Source of the DNA: Modestobacter excelsi
GTDB lineage: Bacteria; Actinomycetota; Actinomycetes; Mycobacteriales; Geodermatophilaceae
DNA length: 64,000 nt
NCBI RefSeq assembly: GCF_005930495.1
Contig: NZ_SJEX01000001.1
Location: 1-64,000 of the forward strand
Reading direction: 5' to 3'
Of this stretch, positions 37,163-46,562 are shown piece after piece. The translations under genes and the position numbers were made by a program. A model generated the notes under the pieces. It saw only the letters and a program-made list of their open reading frames with translations, ran no database searches and was not told the DNA's origin. Each line of letters starts with the position of its first letter. Position 1 is the first letter of the stretch.

Positions 37163-37229
37163 TTGACGCATGAAGCCGGACGAAAGAGACTCACGTCACA
37201 CAGATGAGGGACAGGCTGCTCATGTGAGC
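37163..37229 (+). promoter_or_regulatory. Promoter and candidate operators of polyol operon
   Basis: TTGACG at 37163-37168, 17 nt, then a weak GAGACT at 37186-37191. CTCACGTCACACAGATGAG (37190-37208) is an imperfect palindrome over the expected start, and GCTCATGTGAGC (37218-37229) is a palindrome with a 2-nt centre. Both fit a SorC-family repressor or activator site. Confidence 0.45.
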
Positions 37230-37261
37230 GGCGTCCCTGTGGCCTGTCCGGGGAGAGGTCC

Positions 37262-38656
37262 ATGCCTGCAGCCGAACTCCGTCGTACCCGCCCGCGCACC
37301 GGGGGGAGGAGGACGGTCCCGGTCCTCGCGCTCACCGCGGCCCTGACGATGAGCGGGTGCGCCGGCTGGGGCGGCGGACCCGGCGGTGGGGGACCGGACA
37401 CGATCAACGTGCTCATGGTCAACAACCCGCAGATGATCGACCTGCAGAAGCTGACCGCCGCGAACTTCACCGCCGAGACCGGCATCAACGTCAACTTCAC
37501 CGTCCTGCCGGAGAACGACGTGCGGGACAAGATCAGCCAGGAGTTCTCCAGCCAGGCCGGCCAGTACGACATCGCCACGGTGAGCAACTTCGAGATCCCG
37601 ATCTACGCCCGCAGCAAGTGGATCGCCCCGCTGGACGACTACGTCGCCGCCGACCAGGAGTTCGACCAGGCCGACATCCTCGGGCCGCTCACGGCGTCCC
37701 TGTCCGGCGACGACGGGAAGCTCTACGGCGAGCCGTTCTACGGCGAGTCCTCCTTCCTCATGTACCGCAAGGACGTGCTGGACGGCGCCGGCATCCAGAT
37801 GCCGGCCAAGCCGACGTGGCAGGAGGTCGCGGACATCGCGGCGAAGGTCGACGGGATCCAGCCGGGGATGGCCGGGATCTGCCTGCGCGGCCAGCCCGGC
37901 TGGGGGCAGGTGTTCGCGCCGCTGACCACGGTGGTCAACACCTTCGGTGGCACCTGGTTCACCGAGGACTGGCAGGCGCAGGTCGATGCACCGGAGTTCC
38001 GCAAGGCCACCCAGTTCTACGTCGACCTCGTCCGTGACCACGGCGAGGTCGGCGCCCCCCAGGCCGGCTTCACCGAGTGCTTGAACAACCTCATCCAGGG
38101 CAACGCCGCCATGTGGTATGACGCCACGTCGGCCGCCGGGTCGCTCGAGTCCGCGGACTCCCCGGTGAAGGGGAAGATGGGCTACGTCGCCGCGCCGGTG
38201 GTCGAGACCGCGAGCTCGGGCTGGCTGTACGCCTGGTCGTGGGGCATCCAGCAGGCGAGCGCCAAGAAGGACGACGCCTGGAAGTTCATCTCCTGGGCCT
38301 CCAGCCAGCGGTACGAGGAACTGGTCGGGCAGGAGCTGGGCTGGTCGCGGGTCCCGGCCGGCAAGCGCGCGTCCACGTACACGAACCCCGACTACCTGGC
38401 CGAGGCCTCGGCGTTCGCCGAGCCCACGCTGGCCGCCATCCAGGCCGCGGACCCGAACAACCCGGGTGTCCAGCCCCGGCCGGCGCCCGGGATCCAGTTC
38501 GTCGACGTCCCCGAGTTCCCCGACCTGGGCACGCAGGTGTCCCAGGACGTCAGCTCGGCGATCGCGGGCCGGATGACCGTGGACGAAGCGCTGGAACGGG
38601 GACAGCAGCTGGCCGACGACGTGGCGCAGCGGTACCGCGACCGGGAGGCCAAGTGA
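37262..38656 (+). CDS. Polyol ABC transporter substrate-binding lipoprotein
   Basis: 464 residues. Signal peptide with lipobox near TMSGCAGW, then an extracellular solute-binding protein family 1 fold (NVLMVNNPQMIDLQKLTAAN, GEPFYGESSFLMYRKDVLDG, GWLYAWSWGIQQAS). The gene set behind it (two permeases, MsmK-type ATPase, mannitol and sorbitol-type dehydrogenases) resembles the smoEFGK/mtlEFGK system, so mannitol/sorbitol is the likely ligand. GGAGAGG precedes ATG 37262. Confidence 0.92.
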   Translation: MPAAELRRTRPRTGGRRTVPVLALTAALTMSGCAGWGGGPGGGGPDTINVLMVNNPQMIDLQKLTAANFTAETGINVNFTVLPENDVRDKISQEFSSQAGQYDIATVSNFEIPIYARSKWIAPLDDYVAADQEFDQADILGPLTASLSGDDGKLYGEPFYGESSFLMYRKDVLDGAGIQMPAKPTWQEVADIAAKVDGIQPGMAGICLRGQPGWGQVFAPLTTVVNTFGGTWFTEDWQAQVDAPEFRKATQFYVDLVRDHGEVGAPQAGFTECLNNLIQGNAAMWYDATSAAGSLESADSPVKGKMGYVAAPVVETASSGWLYAWSWGIQQASAKKDDAWKFISWASSQRYEELVGQELGWSRVPAGKRASTYTNPDYLAEASAFAEPTLAAIQAADPNNPGVQPRPAPGIQFVDVPEFPDLGTQVSQDVSSAIAGRMTVDEALERGQQLADDVAQRYRDREAK

Positions 38657-38693
38657 CCGGGCGGGCAGCACCAGAGCAGAGGAAGGCGGCGCG

Positions 38694-39680
38694 ATGAGCA
38701 CCACCCTGGAGACCAGCCGCGGACGCGGTGAGCCGCCGGCACCCCCGCCGCCCCCGCCGCCCTCGCAACCGCCGAGCGGAGCACTCCGCCGGTCCGCCGA
38801 CTGGGCCCGCCGGGCACCGCTGCTCCCGGCGCTGGTCTTCACGATCATCGTGACCCAGCTGCCGTTCGTGGTGACGCTGATCGTCTCGTTCATGGACTGG
38901 AACGCCTACTACCCCGACGAGCGCGGCTTCGCCGGGCTGAGCAACTACGCGAGCGTGCTGACCGATGTCAACATGCGCCGCGCGATCTGGGTGACGGTCG
39001 TCCTCACGGTGGTCGTCGTCCTGGTCAGCCTGCTGCTGGGGATGGGCATCGCGCTGCTGCTGGACCGGAAGTTCGCCGGCCGCGGCGTGGTGCGGACCAT
39101 GATGATCACGCCGTTCCTCATCGTCCCGGTGGCCGCGGCGCTGCTCTGGAAGCACGCCCTGTTCAACCCCGAGTACGGCCTGCTCAACGGCACGCTGACC
39201 TGGATCTGGTCGCTGTTCGGCTCGGACAACCCGCCGCAGCCGGACTGGATCACCCAGGCGCCGCTGATCTCGGTGGAGATCGCGCTCATCTGGCAGTGGA
39301 CGCCGTTCATGATGCTGATCCTGCTGGCGGGCCTGCAGAGCCGGCCGCTGGACGTCATCGAGGCCGCGCGCATCGACGGCGCCAGCACCTGGCAGATCTT
39401 CCGGTACATGACCTTCCCGCACCTGCGCCGCTACCTGGAGCTGGGTGGCCTGCTCGGTTCGATCTACATCGTGCAGAACTTCGACGCGGTCTTCACGATC
39501 ACCTCGGGCGGGCTGGGCACGGCGAACCTCCCGTACGTGATCTACCAGACCTTCTACCAGGCGCACGACTACGGCCGGGCGTCCGCGGCGGGCGTCGTCG
39601 TCGTGATCGCCACCATCGCCATCGCCACCCTGGCGCTGCGCACGGTGTCCACGCTGTTCCAGGAGGAGAACGCGCGATGA
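38694..39680 (+). CDS. Polyol ABC transporter permease 1
   Basis: 328 residues. Pro-rich cytoplasmic N terminus (PAPPPPPPPSQPPSG), six membrane helices and the ATPase-contact EAA loop EAARIDGASTWQIFRYMTFP. MalF/SmoF-like. It follows the binding protein by 37 nt, and its TGA overlaps the ATG of the second permease (ATGA). Confidence 0.94.
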   Translation: MSTTLETSRGRGEPPAPPPPPPPSQPPSGALRRSADWARRAPLLPALVFTIIVTQLPFVVTLIVSFMDWNAYYPDERGFAGLSNYASVLTDVNMRRAIWVTVVLTVVVVLVSLLLGMGIALLLDRKFAGRGVVRTMMITPFLIVPVAAALLWKHALFNPEYGLLNGTLTWIWSLFGSDNPPQPDWITQAPLISVEIALIWQWTPFMMLILLAGLQSRPLDVIEAARIDGASTWQIFRYMTFPHLRRYLELGGLLGSIYIVQNFDAVFTITSGGLGTANLPYVIYQTFYQAHDYGRASAAGVVVVIATIAIATLALRTVSTLFQEENAR

Positions 39681-40570
39681 GCTCTCTCACCGACGTGGGC
39701 CCGGTGGCCGCCACCCGCACCGACCAGGGCGAGGAGCGGGCCCCCCGCAAGCCGCGCAGCGGTGCGCTGCTCGGGGTGGCCGCGTGGCTGATCGGCTTCC
39801 TCTTCGTGGTGCCGGTGCTGTGGATGATCCTCACGTCGTTCCACAGCGAGGAGGACGCCGCCACCAACCCACCCTCGCTCGCCGCGCCGCTGACCCTGAG
39901 CGGCTACAAGGAGTTCTTCGGCGTGGGCACCGGGGCCAACCCGTGGCCCTCGCTGCTGAACTCGCTGACGGCCAGCGTCGTCTCGACGATCATCGTGCTG
40001 CTGCTGGCCATCCCGGCCGCCTACGCGCTGTCGATCAAGCCGGTGCGCAAGTGGACCGACGTCATGTTCTTCTTCCTGTCCACCCGGATGCTGCCGATCG
40101 TGGCCGGGCTGCTGCCCATCTACCTGTTCGCCCAGTGGAGCGGCCTGCTGGACAACATCTGGCTGCTCATCGTCCTGTACACGGCGATGAACCTGCCGAT
40201 CGCGGTCTGGATGATGCGGTCCTTCCTGGCCGAGGTCCCGGTCGAGATCCTCGAGGCCGCGTCGATGGACGGCGCCGGTCTGATCCTCACGCTGCGCCGG
40301 GTGGTGGCGCCCATCGTGCTGCCGGGCATGGCCGCGACCTCGCTGATCTGCTTCATCTTCAGCTGGAACGAGCTGCTGCTCGCCCGGACCCTGACCGGGA
40401 CCCGGGCAGGGACCGCCCCGGTGTACCTCACCGGCTTCGTCACCAGCCAGGGCCTGTTCCTGGCCCAGGTCTGCGCCGCGGCGTTCGCGGTGTCGCTGCC
40501 GGTGCTCATCGCCGGCTTCGCCGCCCAGGACAAGCTGGTGCAGGGCCTCTCCCTCGGCGCGGTCAAGTGA
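39677..40570 (+). CDS. Polyol ABC transporter permease 2
   Basis: 297 residues, six helices, MalG/SmoG-like, with the EAA loop LEAASMDGAGLILTLRRVVAP. Starts in the ATGA overlap with permease 1 and ends in a GTGA overlap with the dehydrogenase, so the three are tightly coupled. Confidence 0.94.
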   Translation: MSSLTDVGPVAATRTDQGEERAPRKPRSGALLGVAAWLIGFLFVVPVLWMILTSFHSEEDAATNPPSLAAPLTLSGYKEFFGVGTGANPWPSLLNSLTASVVSTIIVLLLAIPAAYALSIKPVRKWTDVMFFFLSTRMLPIVAGLLPIYLFAQWSGLLDNIWLLIVLYTAMNLPIAVWMMRSFLAEVPVEILEAASMDGAGLILTLRRVVAPIVLPGMAATSLICFIFSWNELLLARTLTGTRAGTAPVYLTGFVTSQGLFLAQVCAAAFAVSLPVLIAGFAAQDKLVQGLSLGAVK

Positions 40571-41580
40571 GGGTCTCGGTCCTGCGGGGCGTCGGGGACG
40601 TCGCGCTCGTCGAGCGGCCGGAGCCCGAGCCGGGCCCCGGGGAGGTCGTCGTCCGGGTGGCCTCGGTCGGGGTGTGCGGCTCGGACGTGCACTACTACGA
40701 GCACGGGCGGATCGGGCAGCACGTGGTGGAGTCCCCGCTGGTGCTCGGCCACGAGGCGGCGGGTGAGGTGACCGCGGTCGGCGCCGGGGTGACGTCGCCG
40801 GCCGTCGGCCAGCGGGTGTCGATCGAGCCCGGTGTGCCGGACCTGACCTGCGAGCAGTGCCTGGCCGGCCGGTACAACCTCTGCCCGGCCATGCGCTTCT
40901 ACGCCACCCCACCGATCGACGGCGCCTTCGCCGAGTACGTGGTGGTGCACGCAGCCTTCGCCCACCCGGTGCCCGACACCGTCAGCGACGACGCAGCCGC
41001 GCTGCTGGAACCGCTGTCGGTGGGCATCTGGGCCTGCCGCAAGGGCCGGGTGAGCGCCGGCTCCCGGGTGCTGGTCACCGGGGCCGGGCCGATCGGGCTG
41101 GTCAGCGTCCAGGCCGCCCGGGCCTTCGGCGCCACCGACATCGTGGTGTCCGACGTCAACCCCGCCCGGCTGGAGCTCGCCCGGGAGCTCGGCGCCACCG
41201 AGGTCGTCGACGCGCGGACGACGGGCCTGGAGGACCTGCCCCGGGCGCCCGGGGTGCTGCTGGAGTGCTCCGGTCACCCGGCGGCCACCGTGGCCGGCAT
41301 CCGCGCGCTGGCCCCGGCCGGCCGCGCCGTCCTGGTCGGGATGGGCGGCGACGAGCTGCAGCTGCCGCTGTCGGTGGTCCAGGACCGCGAGCTGGAGGTC
41401 ACCGGCGTCTTCCGCTACGCCGGCACCTGGCCGACGGCGATCGACCTCGTCGCCGCCGGGCGGATCGACCTGGACCGGCTGGTCACCGGGAGCTACGCAC
41501 TGGCCGAGGCGGAGGACGCGCTGACCGCGGGCCGGCGGGACCCGCAGTCGGTGAAGGTCGTCGTCCACCCGCAGACCTGA
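40567..41580 (+). CDS. Zinc-dependent polyol dehydrogenase (sorbitol/xylitol type)
   Basis: 337 residues, medium-chain dehydrogenase. Catalytic zinc ligands in GVCGSDVHYYEHG, GHEAAGEV and the Glu pair near LLEPLSVG; the NAD-binding GAGPIGLVSVQAAR follows. The structural zinc lobe is reduced (CEQCLAGRYNLC, three cysteines). HYYEHGRIG is typical of sorbitol/xylitol (L-iditol) dehydrogenases. Oxidises the imported polyol to a ketose. GTG start within the permease stop. Confidence 0.9.
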   Translation: MRVSVLRGVGDVALVERPEPEPGPGEVVVRVASVGVCGSDVHYYEHGRIGQHVVESPLVLGHEAAGEVTAVGAGVTSPAVGQRVSIEPGVPDLTCEQCLAGRYNLCPAMRFYATPPIDGAFAEYVVVHAAFAHPVPDTVSDDAAALLEPLSVGIWACRKGRVSAGSRVLVTGAGPIGLVSVQAARAFGATDIVVSDVNPARLELARELGATEVVDARTTGLEDLPRAPGVLLECSGHPAATVAGIRALAPAGRAVLVGMGGDELQLPLSVVQDRELEVTGVFRYAGTWPTAIDLVAAGRIDLDRLVTGSYALAEAEDALTAGRRDPQSVKVVVHPQT

Positions 41581-41622
41581 GAAGCCCCGCCCCACCCACG
41601 CACGAAGCGAGGAGAGCACCCG

Positions 41623-42735
41623 ATGGCCTCTGTCACCTACGACCGGGCGAGCCGCATCTACCCCGGGTCCGAGAAGCCGGCGGTCGACTCGCTCGACCTC
41701 CAGATCGCCGACGGCGAGTTCCTCGTCCTGGTCGGCCCCTCCGGCTGCGGCAAGTCCACCAGCCTGCGGATGCTCGCCGGCCTGGAGGACGTCGACCGGG
41801 GCGACATCCTCATCGGCGACCGCAAGGTCACCAACCTCAAGTCCAAGGACCGGGACATCGCCATGGTGTTCCAGAGCTATGCCCTCTACCCGCACATGAC
41901 GGTGGGGGAGAACATGGGCTTCGCGCTGAAGATCGCCGGCAAGGGCAAGGACGAGATCGCCACCCGGGTGGCCGAGGCGGCCAAGATCCTCGACCTCGAG
42001 GAGTTCCTCGACCGCAAGCCGAAGGCGCTCTCCGGTGGCCAGCGGCAGCGCGTGGCGATGGGCCGGGCCATCGTCCGCTCGCCGCAGGTCTTCCTGATGG
42101 ACGAGCCGCTGTCCAACCTGGACGCCAAGCTCCGCGTGCAGACCCGCACCCAGATCGCCGACCTGCAGCGCCGGCTCGGGACGACGACGGTCTACGTCAC
42201 CCACGACCAGGTCGAGGCGATGACCATGGGCGACCGGGTCGCCGTGCTGCGCAGCGGCCTGCTCGAGCAGTGCGACACCCCGCTGCGGCTCTACCAGCAG
42301 CCGGCCAACGTCTTCGTCGCCGGTTTCATCGGCTCGCCCGGGATGAACCTCGCCGAGTTCTCGATCGCCGACGGGCACGCCGTGCTCGGCAGCGCCCGGC
42401 TGCCGCTGCGCACCGAGTCGCTCAGCGCGCTGTCCGCCGAGGGGGCGGACCGGGTGGTGGTCGGCTTCCGGCCCGAGGCGCTGGACGTCGTCTCCGAGAA
42501 CGACCCGGGTTCCTTCCCGGTCGACGTGGTCGTGGTGGAGGAGCTTGGGTCGGACGCCTTCCTGCACGGGACGCTGCCGGAGCTCCCCGAGGGCGCCGAC
42601 GCCGACGCCCGGCGGGTCATCGCGCGGGTCGACCCGGCCCACCCCCCGGTCAAGGGCGAGCGGCTGCACCTGCGCATCCAGACCGGCAAGGAGCACCTCT
42701 TCTCCCCGTCGACCGGTCGGCGCCTGCCGGCCTGA
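41623..42735 (+). CDS. Polyol ABC transporter ATPase (MsmK/UgpC type)
   Basis: 370 residues: Walker [21 protein letters not shown]-loop FQSYALYPHMTVGEN, signature LSGGQRQRVAMGRA, Walker B VFLMDEPLSNLD, switch THDQ, and a C-terminal TOBE domain (GFRPEALDVV). ATG 41623 has GAGGAGAG upstream. MsmK-type ATPases may serve several sugar importers. Confidence 0.95.
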   Translation: MASVTYDRASRIYPGSEKPAVDSLDLQIADGEFLVLVGPSGCGKSTSLRMLAGLEDVDRGDILIGDRKVTNLKSKDRDIAMVFQSYALYPHMTVGENMGFALKIAGKGKDEIATRVAEAAKILDLEEFLDRKPKALSGGQRQRVAMGRAIVRSPQVFLMDEPLSNLDAKLRVQTRTQIADLQRRLGTTTVYVTHDQVEAMTMGDRVAVLRSGLLEQCDTPLRLYQQPANVFVAGFIGSPGMNLAEFSIADGHAVLGSARLPLRTESLSALSAEGADRVVVGFRPEALDVVSENDPGSFPVDVVVVEELGSDAFLHGTLPELPEGADADARRVIARVDPAHPPVKGERLHLRIQTGKEHLFSPSTGRRLPA

Positions 42736-42766
42736 CCCCGCACGCCGCCGTCCTGAGGAGGACCCC

Positions 42767-44296
42767 GTGGCACCGCTCAGCGCGCAGTCGTTGTCGTCCC
42801 TCCCCCCGGAGGTGGCCCGGCCGACGTACGACCGGTCGCAGGTCCGGACCGGGATCGTCCACCTGGGGGTGGGCGGCTTCCACCGGGCGCACCAGGCCAT
42901 GTACCTCGACGGCCTGCTCGAGCGGGGCGCGGCGGGGGACTGGGGCATCTGCGGCGTCGGGGTGCTCCCGTCCGACCGCCGGATGGCCGAGGTCATGGCC
43001 GCCCAGGACTGCCTCTACACGCTGGTGGTGAAGCACGCCGACGGGACCTGGGACGCCCGGGTCATCGGGTCGATCGTCGAGTACCTGTTCGCACCGGACG
43101 ACCCCGAGGCGGTGGTCGAGAAGATGGCGGCGGAGTCGACCCGGATCGTCACGCTGACCGTCACCGAGGGCGGCTACGCCATCGACCCGGTGACCGGGCG
43201 GTTCGACGCCGGGGACGCCGGCGTCGTCCACGACCTCCAGGCGGGCGCGGCGCCGACCACGTCGTTCGGGTTCGTCACCGAGGCGCTGGTCCGCCGCCGG
43301 GAGCGCGGGCTGCCCCCGTTCACCGTGGTGTCCTGCGACAACATCCAGCACAACGGCGACGTCGCCCGGCGGAGCTTCGCCTCCTTCGCCACGCTGCGCG
43401 ACCCCGAGCTCGGGGCCTGGGTCGAGCGGGAGGTGTTCTTCCCCAACTGCATGGTCGACCGGATCACCCCGGCGACCACGGACGACGACCGGGCCGAGGT
43501 GGCCTCCCGCTTCGGCATCGAGGACGGCTGGCCGGTGGTGTGCGAACCGTTCACCCAGTGGGTCCTCGAGGACCGGTTCCCGCTCGGCCGCCCGCCGCTG
43601 GAGGACGTCGGCGTGCAGGTCGTCGACGACGTCGAGCCCTACGAGATGATGAAGCTGCGGCTGCTCAACTCCGGCCACCAGGCGCTGGCCTACCTGGGCC
43701 GCCTCGTGGGGTACCGGCTGGTGCACGACGCGGCGCAGGACCCGCTCTTCCAGCAGCTGCTGCTCGGCTACATGGAGGAGGAGGCGACGCCGACCCTGCG
43801 GCCGCTGCCCGGGATCGACCTCGACCACTACCGGCGGGACCTGATCGCCCGCTTCTCCAACCCCGCCGTCCGCGACACCCTGGCGCGGCTGGCCTTCGAC
43901 GGCTCGGAGCGGCTGCCCAAGTGGCTGCTCCCCGTCGTCCGGGACAACCTGGCCGCCGGCGGTGAGGTCCGCCGGTCGGCCGCGGTCGTCGCCGGCTGGG
44001 CGCGGTACTCCGAGGGCGTGGACGAGCAGGGGCAGCCCATCGAGATCGCCGACCGCCGGCGGGACGCGCTGCAGGCGCTGGCCGAGCGGCAGCGGGAGGA
44101 CCCGCTGGCGTTCATCGCCGACCGCGAGCTGTTCGGGGACCTGGTCGACGACGAGCGGTTCACCGTTCCCTACGCCACGACGCTGCGCTCGCTGTACGAC
44201 CGTGGCGCCCGGGCGACGCTCGAGGCGCTGGTCGCCGAGCTCCGGCCCGGCGGCGTCCCGTCCACGACCGGTGCCGGGACGGCGCCGCCCGACTGA
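42767..44296 (+). CDS. Mannitol 2-dehydrogenase family
   Basis: 509 residues of the long-chain polyol dehydrogenase family: NAD loop IVHLGVGGFHRAHQAMYLD, core TEGGYAIDPVTG, NCMVDRITPATT, and the catalytic Lys region YEMMKLRLLNSGHQALAYLG. Oxidises mannitol to fructose (EC 1.1.1.67) or a related hexitol. GTG 42767 with TGAGGAGGA upstream. Last gene of the operon; it converges with GH13 six nt later. Confidence 0.94.
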   Translation: MAPLSAQSLSSLPPEVARPTYDRSQVRTGIVHLGVGGFHRAHQAMYLDGLLERGAAGDWGICGVGVLPSDRRMAEVMAAQDCLYTLVVKHADGTWDARVIGSIVEYLFAPDDPEAVVEKMAAESTRIVTLTVTEGGYAIDPVTGRFDAGDAGVVHDLQAGAAPTTSFGFVTEALVRRRERGLPPFTVVSCDNIQHNGDVARRSFASFATLRDPELGAWVEREVFFPNCMVDRITPATTDDDRAEVASRFGIEDGWPVVCEPFTQWVLEDRFPLGRPPLEDVGVQVVDDVEPYEMMKLRLLNSGHQALAYLGRLVGYRLVHDAAQDPLFQQLLLGYMEEEATPTLRPLPGIDLDHYRRDLIARFSNPAVRDTLARLAFDGSERLPKWLLPVVRDNLAAGGEVRRSAAVVAGWARYSEGVDEQGQPIEIADRRRDALQALAERQREDPLAFIADRELFGDLVDDERFTVPYATTLRSLYDRGARATLEALVAELRPGGVPSTTGAGTAPPD

Positions 44297-44302
44297 GCCC
44301 GA

Positions 44303-45934
44303 TCAGCCCTCGACGAGCCAGACGGCGGTGTCCGGCGGCAGCGCCACGCTGGCCGCCGAGGCCTTCACGTGCGTGGAGGACGCCAGCAGCACCGAGCCCG
44401 GGTTGGGCACCAGGACCGTCCCGGTGCCCATGTTGACCACGCACCGCACCGTCTCGTCGTCGCCGACGCTGCGCACGGTGAGCACGTCCCCCTGGGTCTG
44501 GACGGTCGCGTCCCCGGAGCCGAGCGCGGAGTGCGCCGCGCGCAGGGCGAGCGCCCGGCGGTAGAGGGTCAGCATCGAGCCGCCATCGCGGGTCTGCCGA
44601 GAGACCGCGAACCCCTCCCAGTCCGCCGGGATCGGCAGCCACGGCTCGGCTGCGCCGTCGGGGGAGAAGCCGACGCCGGCCGTCTCGTTCCAGGGCATCG
44701 GCACCCGGCAGCCGTCCCGGCCGGCCCGCGCACCGCCGCTGCGCCAGAAGATCGGGTCGAGCTTCGCCTCGTCGGGGACGACGGCCTGCGGCAGCCCGAG
44801 CTCGTCACCGGCGTACAGGTACGGCGAGCCGGGCAGCGCCAGCATCATCAGCGCGGCGGCGCGGGCCCGGGACGTGCCGAGCGCGCCGCCGCCGAACCGG
44901 GTCACCTGCCGGTCCTTGTCGTGGTTGCCCAGCACCCAGGAGACCGGCGCGCCGACCCGGCGGAACGCGTCGAGCGCGGACTGCACCCCGTCGGCGAAGG
45001 CCGCGGTGTCCCACTGCGACTTGAGCAGCCGGAAGGAGAAGGACTGGTGCATCTCGTCGGGCCGCGAGTACAGCGCCACCTGCTCCAGGTCGGCCAGGCA
45101 GACCTCGCCGACCAGCATGGTGCCCGGGTACTCGTCGCAGACCGACCGCCAACGGCGCCACACGTCGTGCACCTCGGGCTGGTTCCAGGTCATCGCCTGC
45201 TCCGGCCCGTGCCCGAACAGCGTGGGGGAGTAGCTGCCGGGGTTGTCCCGCAGCTCGGCGTCCTTGAACAGCCCGTAGGCGACGTCGACCCGGAAGCCGC
45301 TCACGCCGCGGTCCAGCCAGAACCGCAGGGTGCGGTCGAAGTCGGCGGCCACGGCCGGGTCCCGCCAGTTCAGGTCGGGCTGCTCGGGCGCGAACAGGTG
45401 CAGGTACCAGCGGCCGTCCGGCGTGCGCGACCAGGCCGGCCCGCCGAAGAGCGACTGCCAGTTGTTCGGCGGCTCGTCCGAGGGCGGCGCGAAGTGGTAG
45501 CGGGCGGCCTCGGCGGAGTCCGGGTCGGCGAGGGCGGCCTGGAACCAGGGGTGCCGGTCGGAGGTGTGGTTCGGGACGACGTCGAGGATGACCCGCAGGC
45601 CGAGCTGCCGGGCGTCCGCCACGACGGCCTCGAGGTCGGCCACGTCGCCGTAGTCCGGGTCCACCGCCCGGTAGTCGACGATGTCGTAGCCGCCGTCCGC
45701 ACCGCCCGAGGGGTAGTGCGGGTTGATCCACAGCGCGTCGACCCCGAGCCAGGACAGGTAGGGCAACCGGGAGCGGAGACCGGCCAGGTCGCCGATCCCG
45801 TCGCCGTTGCTGTCGGCGAAGGAGCGCAGGTAGACCTGGTAGACCACGGCGGTCCGCCACCAGTCGGCCGGGGCCTGCCCGGACGCGACGGAGTGCTCGG
45901 TCGAGGTCCGCACCGTTGCGAGCCGGGATGCCAT
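44303..45934 (-). CDS. GH13 alpha-glucosidase
   Basis: 543 residues of the oligo-1,6-glucosidase/trehalose-type GH13 subfamily. Conserved regions: LRVILDVVPNHTSDRH, GFRVDVAYGLF (nucleophile Asp), TMLVGEVCLAD (acid/base Glu) and VLGNHDKDRQ (third Asp). Cytoplasmic, no signal peptide. Splits maltose-type oligosaccharides; fine specificity is not predictable. Its own promoter must lie upstream of 45934. Confidence 0.93.
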   Translation of the reverse strand: MASRLATVRTSTEHSVASGQAPADWWRTAVVYQVYLRSFADSNGDGIGDLAGLRSRLPYLSWLGVDALWINPHYPSGGADGGYDIVDYRAVDPDYGDVADLEAVVADARQLGLRVILDVVPNHTSDRHPWFQAALADPDSAEAARYHFAPPSDEPPNNWQSLFGGPAWSRTPDGRWYLHLFAPEQPDLNWRDPAVAADFDRTLRFWLDRGVSGFRVDVAYGLFKDAELRDNPGSYSPTLFGHGPEQAMTWNQPEVHDVWRRWRSVCDEYPGTMLVGEVCLADLEQVALYSRPDEMHQSFSFRLLKSQWDTAAFADGVQSALDAFRRVGAPVSWVLGNHDKDRQVTRFGGGALGTSRARAAALMMLALPGSPYLYAGDELGLPQAVVPDEAKLDPIFWRSGGARAGRDGCRVPMPWNETAGVGFSPDGAAEPWLPIPADWEGFAVSRQTRDGGSMLTLYRRALALRAAHSALGSGDATVQTQGDVLTVRSVGDDETVRCVVNMGTGTVLVPNPGSVLLASSTHVKASAASVALPPDTAVWLVEG

Positions 45935-46057
45935 GGACAGAGCATCGGCAGTCGGTCGGTGCGTCGGCTGTGTCCCAGGTCACCAGAAGATCGCCGGATC
46001 GCTGGCGCATCTCGCCAGGCACAGGCTTCGTCCGTCCCGGAACAGTGCAGCTGCCAC

Positions 46058-46086
46058 TTGCGGAACACACCCCCGGGGGGTATTAC
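46058..46086 (+). promoter_or_regulatory. Promoter with palindrome in spacer
   Basis: TTGCGG (46058-46063), exactly 17 nt, TATTAC (46081-46086), then 7 nt to ATG 46094: leaderless. The spacer carries ACCCCCGGGGGGTA (46069-46082), like copper or metal CsoR/RicR operators in appearance. A repressor site here would block polymerase. Confidence 0.55.
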
Positions 46087-46093
46087 GGCTGGC

Positions 46094-46561
46094 ATGGAGC
46101 ACGCGCAGCACACAGAGCACCGGACGTCGGTCAGCTGGGCCATGGCCCGGCAGGCGACGCTGCACTGCCTCACCGGCTGCGCCATCGGTGAGGTCCTCGG
46201 GATGGTCGTCGGGACGGCGCTGGGCCTGCCCGACGCCGGCACGGTGGTCCTGTCCATCGCGCTGGCCTTCGTCTTCGGCTACGCGCTGACCATGCGCGGG
46301 GTGCTGCGCGCGGGGCTGCCGTTCCGGCAGGCGCTCGGCGTGGCCCTCGCCGCCGACACCGTCTCGATCACCGTCATGGAGGTCATCGACAACACCGTGA
46401 TGCTCTCCGTGCCCGGTGCGATGGAGGCGGGGATCAGCAGCGCGCTGTTCTGGCTGTCGCTGGCCGGGTCGTTGGCGCTGGCCTTCGTGCTCACCGTCCC
46501 GGTCAACCGCTCGCTGATGGGGCGTGGCAAGGGGCACGCCGTCGTCCACCGGCACCACTGA
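46094..46561 (+). CDS. DUF4396 membrane protein
   Basis: 155 residues, four helices; opens with a His-rich MEHAQHTEHRTS and has HCLTGCAIGEVLGMVVG, the block of DUF4396, and a His-rich end (HAVVHRHH). Family members occur near copper and other metal resistance genes; with the metal-type operator upstream a metal role is likely, but it is inference. Converges with the ABC permease gene. Confidence 0.85.
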   Translation: MEHAQHTEHRTSVSWAMARQATLHCLTGCAIGEVLGMVVGTALGLPDAGTVVLSIALAFVFGYALTMRGVLRAGLPFRQALGVALAADTVSITVMEVIDNTVMLSVPGAMEAGISSALFWLSLAGSLALAFVLTVPVNRSLMGRGKGHAVVHRHH

Positions 46562-46562
46562 C

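Noticed and set aside
40120-42996. Very long minus-strand open frame opposite the polyol operon
   Set aside because: Composition is typical of an antisense shadow in GC-rich DNA (Arg, Gly, Pro, Val rich, no family blocks), while the plus strand encodes clear ABC and dehydrogenase genes.
44369-46561. 730-codon plus-strand frame opposite the GH13 gene
   Set aside because: Shadow frame; only its 3' end from ATG 46094 is a real gene (DUF4396).
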